A model generated the notes under the pieces. That model saw nothing but the letters and a program-made list of their open reading frames with translations. It was not told where the DNA came from and did no database searches. A stretch of 64,000 nt of DNA from Colletotrichum lupini (Eukaryota; Ascomycota; Sordariomycetes; Glomerellales; Glomerellaceae), in assembly GCF_023278565.1 (NCBI RefSeq), contig NC_064672.1, forward strand, positions 6,944,001 to 7,008,000, in the 5' to 3' direction. The position numbers and the translations under genes are program-made. The number at the start of each line of letters is the position of its first letter. Position 1 is the stretch's first letter. This document shows positions 34,201 to 42,866 of this stretch, piece by piece.

Positions 34201-34846
34201 TTAACTACTATATCCGATATCTCTATATAACGAGATATCTTACGCTCTACTATAGTAGTATACTAAGTACGTAATTATTACTTCTAGCTAGAGATACTAG
34301 CTTCGTAAATAACGAGGTAATACGACGATTATCTTAGGGATATATAATATTCCTTTTTAGCGGCCTAATTTAATAAAAATTAGTACGCTAAGTAACGGTT
34401 ACGACGTTAATTACTAAAGCTAAGCTTCTTTACCTTAAGGAAACTATAAAAGAGACTATAGTTCTAAAGCGCCTTTTTAAAAACATTACCCTTAACCTAG
34501 GAGAAGTATAGTTAGTTAACTATAATAATTAGTAAACGATTCGACTCGTCGTGGGGGAAAGAAAAAGAATAGCTACTCGACTTTACTATATTAATATATA
34601 GAATATATAGCTAAGATAAGAGCACGCTAGAAGTAGCTTTGAAGTTACTTATATATTAATAGAAGATATGCTAGTAAATAGACTTATTAAAAACCTTTTA
34701 CGAGCTAAGTTCGAACATTTCTGCACACTTCTTAACCTCTACGATGCGCAAAAAGCCATTATAAACAGCTAAAATAGTTAAAAAATAATTAATTTGGGCC
34801 ACGCCCAGAAAAACTCAATGCCCGAAGGCAGACGACAGACGGAACC
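31280..34846 (+). pseudogene. Element B pol remnant: integrase C-terminus, RT, RNase H
   Basis: Collinear with 23356-26920 of element A (offset about 7924-7926 bp). The RT block with NAFLNAPLKSE lies near 33545-33577 and the FYVDN active-site remnant near 33781-33795. RIP changes differ between the copies, so each carries its own stops. The last ~80 bp before the junction (34770-34846) are markedly less mutated than in A. Non-functional. Confidence 0.86.
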
Positions 34847-34847
34847 A

Positions 34848-34886
34848 AGAGTGGGCCCGCTTTTCGTGACAGTTATGAGCCCAGCT
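34848..34886 (+). repeat. Duplicated LTR end plus primer-binding site inside element B
   Basis: 39 bp identical to 29294-29332: the last 24 bp of the 61-bp LTR followed by the 15-bp primer-binding site. It marks the join between Copia pol and the short-LTR element. The preceding Copia sequence shares AGAGTG-GGCCC with the LTR at this spot. Confidence 0.9.
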
Positions 34887-35084
34887 CCTATCCGCTATTG
34901 CCACAATGGTTAAGTGCCGCATTATCTATAGGTCGTGCACCCTAAAAGCGAGAGGCGGCCGTTCGAGTCTCCGTATGGGCAGAGGTTTTTCTGACTGGTC
35001 TGCCACCTGTGGGGCTGAGGCTGCCATCTGCAGGGCTAAGGCGCAGTACAGATGCCCATTGCACGGATGACGGCTCTAGGCGTC
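34887..35084 (+). other. Non-RIP internal region of the short-LTR element with tRNA-like promoter boxes
   Basis: About 200 bp with no protein-coding support. TTGCCACAATGG (34898-34909) resembles a Pol III A box. GTTCGAGTC (34961-34969) resembles a B box. A TTTTT run follows at about 34985. The spacing is about 18 nt longer than in a simple tRNA, and acceptor and T stems do not pair well, so this is at best a degenerate tRNA-derived segment. It probably represents the internal part of the non-autonomous parent of element B. Confidence 0.45.
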
Positions 35085-35093
35085 TGGGGGGTG
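35085..35093 (+). other. Polypurine tract of element B
   Basis: TGGGGGGTG immediately before the right LTR, like the AGGGGGTG of element A. Confidence 0.65.
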
Positions 35094-35154
35094 TGTCACG
35101 AGATATGGATGTGGTTAATGCTGCCCACATAGAGTGGGCCCGCTTTTCGTGACA
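35094..35154 (+). repeat. Element B right LTR, 61 bp
   Basis: Identical to the left 61-bp LTR. Followed by the GAAGG duplication and the 3' part of the split host gene. Confidence 0.9.
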
Positions 35155-35159
35155 GAAGG
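35155..35159. repeat. Right target-site duplication of element B (GAAGG)
   Basis: Matches 29252-29256. Confidence 0.9.
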
Positions 35160-35970
35160 CGACGAAGACGGCGACGAAAGTGAACCTCAACTTCACCACG
35201 CACCAGTGATACCACTCAGGCGTAAGCTCACTACAATCGAAACAGTAGTAACACCTGCACCGAGCTACGACGGCACTCCGACTTTCGCAGCATATGTGAA
35301 ACCCACAACCGTTCAGCCAGACGACTGGAACTATTCGTCCCAGCGACAAGCCCCTTTTGGTATGGCGGTCTATGATATCACCCCAACAGCAACCCCAACC
35401 CAGGCCGCAAAGCTGGCGCACGCTCTCTCTCGTCACGCCAGGCGTCACAATCGCGAGTGGGGACGGGACAGGATAGAGGTCGTTTGCTTCCCTCTCCCGT
35501 CCCACCTGACCTGCCAAGAGCGTGCACAAGCATGCATTGATCATCACGGGCACGAAATTCGGAACCGTGCCGTAATGGACGACATTGATGACGCCAAGTT
35601 CTGGTTTCTCCCCGAAGACTTTGACAACGAGTGGTATTCCCGCAGCATCATCGTCATCGACCGACTGGAGAACACTTGGGAGGACTCTTTTGGTTATGAC
35701 GACAGGACGATCCAACACGAAGATGAGAATTCTGGAAGTTCATTTGGCAGTTTTGCAACCGTCCGCTGGCGGCCGCGCGAGGAGACCTGGGAATACTACG
35801 AAGATGAGCTTCGTCCGGAGAATCGAGTAATCATGAGAAAGTATGGGTTGGAGAGTATCGGCGAGATGCTAGGACTTGACGGGATTGGCAATAGTATCAG
35901 GGGCTTCTACGAACACTTCGCGCCTGATGGGGTTTTGGATCGAGAGTTGGCTGTCGCCAGGACCAGGTAG

Positions 35971-36752
35971 GAATCGCCAACCCATCTGCCAACTGGCGTA
36001 CAGAACTGATCGATATGGTTGTAGAAGAGTTGATGCAAGACAGAACCCATTGAAGGAGAAACTGGCGAGAGTGATAAGACAGGCTTGCTCCATGGACTAG
36101 AAGGTTTGCCGTGGTTTTGGTTACATATTCCATCCCAGTGAATAGGTGGCATGTTGTTAGAGACTTGGTTCTACAGGCACCTTCATCTTGAAACTACAGT
36201 GGTAAATTTGTTCTCAGGACATCAGCCTTGTGATAGAGAAACCTGAGATAGGGGTATAGATTGATAAATCAGCCACAAAAAACTCCTACACCGACGCCTG
36301 CTGCGGCTAGCCTTCTGGCCACCTTCCCGTAACTCCTGCATAGAATAATAGTCGAAAATATCGCTCGTAGACAAAAGACCATAGCCCCAGCCGCTGACTT
36401 TCCTTGCCATGAAAGAAACGCGGTTGCCCCTGTCTCAATAACCAAGGCCAACATAATGACGTGGCCCTTATCACCACGCCCTTGAACACCTTGATGTTCC
36501 TTCTGTCGTTCTTTGCATGATTCCATGTAACTACTTTTGACTGCAGCATTGTGATAACGCAATGATGCTGTCGCAGATTTCAGGGTCTTCGTTTACAGGC
36601 TGGTCAAATGCGGTCGTCTGTCGAGTGCTTGCGATCGCGACTTCAACTTTTGACCGTTGGTGCATCACCAGACTGGTCGAAAGAATCCGTGTCGCACGCG
36701 ATTCCCAGAATTGATGGAAGATCGAATCATCATCGTAAACAAAGTGTGCTCC
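35971..36752. other. Intergenic region 3' of the split gene
   Basis: Several overlapping short frames on both strands, none with a recognisable motif. Nothing called. Confidence 0.5.
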
Positions 36753-37019
36753 TTACAGGCTTTGGTAGTCTGATGTGCGAGGCTTTGAGTTCTCGTTCGA
36801 GGTCTTCGAGGTTAGGTGGAAGCTGCCGAGCCATTTTCTAGCTTTCTTGGTGCCGACCACTTCCATATTGTCTCGCGTCTTCGAATCGTTACGTCCGCCA
36901 AAGCCGTCCTCTGTCTTTTCGGCTGATGCAGCCTTCATCTTTGCTTTTTCGAGAGCACGCTGTCTGTCTGCAGCGAGGGCCGCGTGGAGGGGCCTCTGGT
37001 TTCTTGGGTAGACTGGCAT
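36753..37019 (-). CDS. Possible small gene or exon, unknown
   Basis: An 88-aa frame beginning MPVYPRNQRPLHAALAADR, rich in Lys, Ala and Glu, with a helix-like stretch at residues 15-35. No family recognised. On the same strand an overlapping second frame (around 36834-36770) reads MARQLPPNLEDLEREL and then meets a GTAAGG donor-like site. The true model may therefore use another start, another frame or an intron. I list it because both frames look more protein-like than the surrounding noise. Confidence 0.3.
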   Translation of the reverse strand: MPVYPRNQRPLHAALAADRQRALEKAKMKAASAEKTEDGFGGRNDSKTRDNMEVVGTKKARKWLGSFHLTSKTSNENSKPRTSDYQSL

Positions 37020-37749
37020 GGTTGTGAAGGATGTGAGGTGCCAAGCAAGATTTTATGAACAATGTATAGGAGGTTTGTTAATGCGAATAAGAGCTTTTTC
37101 TTGTCTTTGATGGAGAACTGTAACTTCTTGTGAATAGGAACGACTTCTGGTTGGAAGGGTGGCTTTGGTATTTATGGAACCGACCTATACGCCAGGTTTG
37201 ATGTTGAACAGAAACACATGTGAATGATTTCTAATTACTATAAGTTAAGCAAAACAAGTTCCCAAATCCCCCCTAGATCGCCATCTTGTCGCAAAGTGCG
37301 AAAGTCCTTTGGCGGCGTCCAATGTAAGCCTCGGACACACCGACCCCGCATACTCCGAAAGTCCGAAGAGCCGGCACAAGAGTCAGTAAGCAAAAAGCCA
37401 GCCATATGGTGGCGCTAACTCGGCTCCCACATGCAAAGTTAATTACGGGGTTGGGAGAGGATCTTATAGTGAACCAACCTTACTGGGTAGGAAGTTGTCA
37501 ATCTGCTTTCAACACATGCTCAGATCGATAGCAGCGCCAATCAGCATGATGTTACAACCTGTTGGATGCGCTACGCAACGTCATTCTCGCTTGGTGTCGG
37601 AATGTTACTTGTTATTAACACAACGTTTGACATCCTTGACGGCATAGGACGATACTTTCCACCAATTCGTTTTCATCACATTTTTAAGCTCCCGCCTTTG
37701 GTCATATACTACCCAGGAAAGAGGCCATCGCCGATAATTGTTCGCCGGC
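37020..37749. other. Intergenic region upstream of the methyltransferase
   Basis: About 730 bp with only short frames lacking motifs. It should hold the methyltransferase promoter. Confidence 0.5.
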
Positions 37750-38364
37750 ATGTCTATTGAGCGCGCTTTGAACTTGACCAGCATCGCGGAGACGAGATGC
37801 CTCTACGATGACTGGGCCGAAAATTACAATCGCGACCTGCTAGGTGCAGACCAAGATTACGTCGCACCAGTCCTTGCCAGCGAGCAGGTCGTCAAGTATG
37901 TCGGTCCGTCTGCTATTGCAACGTCGAAGATTCTAGACGCTGGGTGCGGAACAGGCCTTGTCGGAGTCAATCTCGCGAAGCTCGGAGCCACGCAGATAGA
38001 TGGCGTAGACCTCAGTCAAGGAATGCTCAAGGTCGCTGAGAGATCTGGTGCATACCGGTCTTTGAGCACGACAGACCTCTCCCAGCCTTTGACGCAGGCC
38101 TCTGACTACTACGATGTCGTTGTCTGCGTTGGTACGATGACTGAGGGTCATGTAGGGTCCGAAGCTTTTGACGAGTTTGTTAGGATTGTGCGCCCTAGCG
38201 GATTCGTTGTCGCAACTGTGTACGAGACTGTGTGGGAGAAGAATGGCTATAAGGAAAAGGTTACGTCTCTTGACAAGCTGGAAAAAGTGAATCTCTTGAG
38301 CGCCCAATTGGAAGACTATAGACGTGGAGCGCGTGCGGTCATGGTTATTCTTCAAGTACGGTGA
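37750..38364 (+). CDS. Class I SAM-dependent methyltransferase (METTL27/WBSCR27-like)
   Basis: Single exon, 204 aa from the ATG at 37750; the open frame extends 12 nt further only to a TTG. The SAM-binding motif I is ILDAGCGTGLVG (61-72), motif II ends in the acidic DGVDLSQGML (84-93), and a motif-IV-like YYDVVVCVGTMTEGHV follows. The N-terminal YDDWAENYNRDL block (19-30) is typical of the Williams-Beuren-syndrome-region methyltransferase group and other small-molecule methyltransferases. Probably cytosolic; the substrate is unknown. The length is slightly short for the group, and a GTACGG sequence just before the stop leaves a small chance of an unrecognised 3' intron. Confidence 0.85.
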   Translation: MSIERALNLTSIAETRCLYDDWAENYNRDLLGADQDYVAPVLASEQVVKYVGPSAIATSKILDAGCGTGLVGVNLAKLGATQIDGVDLSQGMLKVAERSGAYRSLSTTDLSQPLTQASDYYDVVVCVGTMTEGHVGSEAFDEFVRIVRPSGFVVATVYETVWEKNGYKEKVTSLDKLEKVNLLSAQLEDYRRGARAVMVILQVR

Positions 38365-38954
38365 TGTTAAGGGATAGTCCGTAAAGGTTCAACGAAAGAT
38401 CTGATGAGCTCCCTTAGAGGAGTCTACGGCTGTGAGAAATCGGCAGTAACCGTTACTAAGGTAAGAAGCAATTCAGTCAGACAAGTCTTCATTACATCAT
38501 ACCTACAGAGATACAGGAACTTGAGAGCAGGTCATCTAGAAGCCCAGACACTATCCCTCAACCCAAGTTGGCCGATTCTGGAAAGTCACAAGATTTTTAG
38601 CTGCCGGAATTTCAAGACTCAAGATTCATTACAGTTTTCCTTCGCAAGCCTTACCCGGCGGAGATGCCAAAGCACAATACCAGAGCAAAGACCATGGGAG
38701 AGAACTAGCAGGCTAAGCGTCTTGAGAGTAATCTCACGAGCAGTCGGAAGACGCCCAAGGCAGTGGCTTACCTTTCATTCCGAAGCGTTCTCTGGACAGC
38801 GCACATGGCTGCTCCCGAGCCCGCCCCCTCGGCGCCGGGGAAACGGACGATAGAACGCTCGGCTTGGTTACGTCGCCGGCGCCGCTCGAGTAGCTCGAAG
38901 CAAAGATACTGAGGCCCCTAGTTCGGGTGCCCAATCAACAAATGCACAAGACCC
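38365..38954. other. Intergenic region before the tRNA gene
   Basis: About 590 bp. A 149-codon frame at 38404-38853 is Arg/Ser-rich without any motif or codon structure I trust, and is not called. A GC-rich patch lies at 38815-38890. Confidence 0.5.
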
Positions 38955-39027
38955 GCCTTGCTAGCTCAATCGGTAGAGCGTGAGACTCTTAATCTCAAGG
39001 TTGCGGGTTCGACCCCCGCGTGAGGCT
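38955..39027 (+). tRNA. tRNA-Lys (anticodon CTT), intronless
   Basis: A 73-nt cloverleaf. Acceptor GCCTTGC pairs with GTGAGGC (two G-U pairs). The A box TAGCTCAATCGGTAGAGC forms the D arm. The anticodon stem TGAGA/TCTCA encloses CTCTTAA with anticodon CTT. The T arm is GCGGG-TTCGACC-CCCGC. The discriminator is T, so the first base after the acceptor should be checked with a folding model. No intron. It delivers Lys at AAG codons. Confidence 0.93.
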
Positions 39028-39070
39028 CAAATCCTCACCGCGATTGACAAAGCCTCTCTTCGAGTTCTCC

Positions 39071-39093
39071 TTTTTTCTTTTTTTTTCTTTTTT
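39071..39093 (+). terminator. Pol III terminator-like oligo-T tract
   Basis: A run of T6, T9 and T6 separated by single C residues, 43 bp after the tRNA-Lys gene, fits RNA polymerase III termination. Confidence 0.65.
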
Positions 39094-42000
39094 GAAATTG
39101 AAGATATTCTCTTTCTGGCGACCATCTCTCTTGTTCCCGTATAACATTGGCCGAAAAGGAAACGAAACACACTTTTAGCAAGTTGATTACATAAAGATAA
39201 GTTCATAATCAAGAAGAAGACCCAACGCGATCGCAGAAGTGACGAACGTTGTCGCCATCGGGTGCACACTAATACGCGCGAAACTCATATGCATGGTTCA
39301 TGAACCATCACTGATACGAGCACGCGACAACTGGCCATCCCTCCACAAAGTCGACATTATTCGTGCGTATCGCACAGTCGATGCCTCTGCGACACGGGGA
39401 CGGTATTCATCCAAGGTAACGAAAGCAGGGTCTTGGTCTGACCTAGATGAAGTCGGCAAGGTAAGCTGACTGTGACCGTAACCATCACCATCTCTCACAC
39501 GCTTCGCCCCCATGCAGAACTAATCCGCGGGCAAATACAACTCCCAACACTCTTACAGGGGTTTTGAGAACCTCACAGCCCCCCTCTTCTCTCTCCAGTC
39601 TCCATCTCCCCCTCCACACACGTACACACATTAGCGCCCAACATCGCAAACGACCTAAGCGACCTGGTAAAACAACAATCATCACTACACCTCCAAAGGT
39701 CAGAGCGTAGATATCGACGATCAAGGGTCCAGGCTTCGAAATAAGCGAGATAAACACTGAAATCTGCCAAAAGGCACGCTAGGATAGCTGGGATAGATGC
39801 TATTGATCATCCCGGGACGCAAATCCTCTAGCATCAACCCCGTCACGATCATCGCCGGCCCGGCCTCCCGAGGATCACCAAGTTTAAACTAGCGGGTCCT
39901 CCCCTCCCTTCTCTAGTGTAGACTCTACCCGGCACCGCGAGCAAGGGGTGGGAGTGAGTGAGTGGGCGGGCGGGGGAGAGAGGGAGATCTGAGCGAGTGG
40001 GAAAAATGGAAGGCGGAGGGGTTCAAGGGACCGTGAGGTTCGTTCTCGTTTAATCGGACAGTTTCCGCCCCCAAGGACGGGCGGAAGATGACAGCCGAGC
40101 CGGAGGACCTTGAAGTTTGGTCAGTGCAAGCAATGTAAGACACATGGCACCGGGGAATTCCCGTCCAAAGAAGGGAAAAAACTGGAACTCATCATCTCGA
40201 CACTGTTCGCGTTGGAAAGACGTGTGGTGGAAGATGTGCAACTTTCAAGATGGACAGCTGCGGAAGGTTGAGCCGGACTAACAAAGTCTTGAGGCTCTGT
40301 AGAATGCAGGCAAACCTCTCCTCCCCCCTCCTCCCCCCAAGCCCGGACAACATCACCCATCCTTGACCAGAAAGACTTGGCTTTGGGTGCCAAAAGGGAA
40401 GGAGGAAAAGAAGGTTTCCCCATGCTATCCTTGTGTCAAGTATGACACGCATCTGCCTCCGGTTCCCGCAACGACCGTGAGACTTGGCTCACTAGTCAGG
40501 GCACCACCATCACACATTGCAGGTGAGGGATCAGTATAGTAAAGTAGGGTGATGCTTACTACCTTCAATCGCTCGCTCGCGGGCCCCTCGTGGTACTGGA
40601 GTGTCACAGTGGTCACGTAGCATCACCGAGCCTCCCATCCCAGCGACGCCTAGAGAAGACGATACCACCCTCCCCGAGCCCTCCCCTCCCTATCCTCCGT
40701 CTGTGAATTTTCCTCCTGTGTACTCCCGGGCTCTCTGGTCCCCAATTCCCTTACAGTCTCAGTAGTAACCCCTCTCCTCCGCCCCAGTCCCCCTCCTACG
40801 TACTCTGTAGATCGTGCTACGGGATAGACCTGTCACCGACGTCAAACTCAAGAAACACGCGATGAAGCTGTCCGCCGTGGGATCGGTGCGTACAGGTTCT
40901 CTTCAAGACGTAGAGAAAAAGAGGCGCAGCAGCACCACGATTCAAGAGCGCAAGGCACACCCACCCAGTGTAACCAACTACGTAGGATCCATCTCCACGA
41001 TCCGTAAGCTGTCACTTTGGTCCCTAGTGTAACAACACACGTGTCACCAGCTCTTGTCAGAAGCGCGAGATCACCTTTCTCCCAGTAATCCTCCAAAGTG
41101 AAACCCCAAACTCAAGCCCCCGCCTGCGCCTCTCCTTCTCTCCCAGGGAAGGCCCGGGATATGAAAGACAACCCGACGATCACATGGGTATGGAAGAACC
41201 TCGTTTCCACAGGTGGCGAGGAGTACCTAGACAGGATGATTTGAGTTATCGATGGCGGCTAGAGAAGGGGAAACTTGGGAAGAGGGGAACAGACAAGCCG
41301 GCAGAGCGGTCGCCAAGCCGGCATGCTGCCAAGAGAATTGGAACGTAGTCGCTGCCGAGAAAGCTCGTTGTTGATGTTCGCGAAGCCAAGCCTGCCTTCC
41401 ATTGCCAGTGGTGTTGCGATTCTGACGGGTATGGTGTTCTAGATGGGAGTTCGTGGGGGTGGCCTCCAAAGCTGCGATTCATAGAGAGATTCCTTCTTTC
41501 CTGTCTCCTTTGCCGGTAGCCAAATCTTCAACGCTGAATCCCATGACCTCACGGAGACCATACTGAGGCTGTTCGCCAGCTTTCGCAGCACCTTACCAAC
41601 GTTGCCAACCACCTAGACGACTCGAACTGCAAAATTGTGTAGCCCGAAGGGTCGCTGTAACTAGGCATTGAAGATCCCTCGCGATTAGTCCAGAGTTGCT
41701 CGCCCCCAGCACTGCAAACGATGAATCCATCCAACTTCTCCAGATATCAACATATTCCTCACGATCCAGTAACGGCCCCCGGGGAAGAAGGAATTGTTCA
41801 TCATGGCCTGTAGTAGACAGAAACTCGCGAGTACCATGCCTCTGCGAGCCCCTCCGGCTCATTTCTTGCTTCATTTATACATAAAAAAGTGTCCTTTGTG
41901 CAAGAAAAAAAGGTTTCGGGTGCAATTGCACTTTCGTCCTTTTCCCCCAAACTCTCCGTACGACAACATAACCCCCCCTTTTGCAAGCCTGTGGTACAGT

Positions 42001-42866
42001 AACAACCAAAAAAAAAATGGGAAAAAAACGAATATGATGAACAAGCAGCGATATGCCATGTAGACAAAAAACCAGACCGATTCCAGCCCCAATTCATCCT
42101 CTCTGCTGGGTATTGCACCAAAAGGAAAAAAAGGCCCGGCCTCTTCCCCATCCCCTCCTCGCTGTGCCGCGTCCATTACGAAAAACCATCCCTATGCCAT
42201 AGCCCTCTTCTTTTCGAAGTGTTTGCGAATCCTTTTTTTGTTTTACCCAGGCGCGGTCATCCAGCGAACCGGGCCATAAACAAAGAGGGGGAAAAAAAAG
42301 CAACCGGGAATAAGCTTCTGGCCTACTTCCGTACCTCCACCCTTTCTCGCCTCTTGCTGCTAAGATGATGCATACATTAAGGTGTTAACGAATGGTTTGA
42401 GGGGGCCTGTATGGCTACTCCCGCTCAGAGTTTGTTGAGATCCAAATGATGGGAGGAAAATAGAGAGAAAAAGGAATGATCGGAGCAAAGTAAATCTTTC
42501 AATAGAAGAAAGTTGATGAGAGAGAAGTCGAGTGAAGAAGGCGTTTTAAGCCCCTTGCGTCAATACATTATCGTACATCGGAGTTCTTTCCTTGAATCCG
42601 GCTTGCTGTCATGGGGCCATCATGACAAAGACCCATTTGTAGGAGTTCGACATAGTATGCATGGCTTCATTTCCGTGACGTTCGTAAACAGTCATGATTT
42701 GTTGCCTAGTGTTTGTTTTGATGTAATGAAACATCATGAAGTGGTTGTAAAGCAGCTTTTGGGGACCCCTATGGATAGGGCTCCGATCTACCGGCCTGCC
42801 CCGTGCTATGCAAGATTGAGCCGCTTCAAGAGAGCATGGGGTTTGATTCTGAACCCCTGCCTCTCT
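39094..42866. other. 3.8-kb non-coding region downstream of the regulator gene
   Basis: No frame above about 155 codons and none with a recognisable domain. There are pyrimidine-rich tracts at 39580-39620 and 40660-40800 and poly-A runs near 41883-42035. Part of 42300-42866 is probably the 3' UTR of the Zn2Cys6 gene. Confidence 0.5.

Larger units (their letters stand above)
29257..35154 (+). mobile_element. Element B: chimeric Copia / short-LTR (TRIM-like) retroelement
   Basis: 5898 bp with GAAGG target duplications and two identical 61-bp LTRs. Contents: LTR (29257-29317), primer-binding site (29318-29332), gag-region DNA (29333-31279), pol (31280-34846), a 24-bp LTR end plus second primer-binding site (34848-34886), about 200 bp of non-Copia, non-RIP DNA, polypurine tract (35085-35093) and LTR (35094-35154). 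The gag-pol part is RIP-destroyed; both ends are not. Element A-type 177-bp LTRs are absent. The single target duplication outside all parts argues that the chimera was integrated as one molecule. Confidence 0.85.
29192..35970 (+). pseudogene. Host gene split in codon 22 by element B (unknown protein, 291 codons if intact)
   Basis: The 5' piece is 29192-29256 and the 3' piece 35160-35970. Removing element B and one GAAGG duplicate joins ...SENEG to DEDGDES... in one frame: 65 + 811 nt = 292 codons including the stop. The N-terminus has MCRAC followed by an acidic stretch; the rest is hydrophilic and aromatic-rich, with no transmembrane segment or motif I can name. The 3' piece is free of stops and RIP damage, so the insertion need not be old or the gene has been kept out of the RIP zone. 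In this genome it cannot make the full protein; the 3' piece alone could start at a downstream ATG, for example within the right LTR at 35134. An allele without the insertion may exist in other strains. Confidence 0.82.

Noticed and set aside
23341..34886. A CRISPR-like reading of the three spaced 15-bp repeats
   Set aside because: They are retroelement primer-binding sites at LTR junctions; spacing is thousands of bp and the genome is fungal.
34942..35718. 258-codon minus-strand frame
   Set aside because: It is antisense to the split host gene and crosses the right LTR, both target-duplication edges and the tRNA-like segment. A real gene could not predate the insertion.
37738..37749. Longer N-terminus of the methyltransferase
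   Set aside because: The first codon is TTG; the ATG at 37750 is used.
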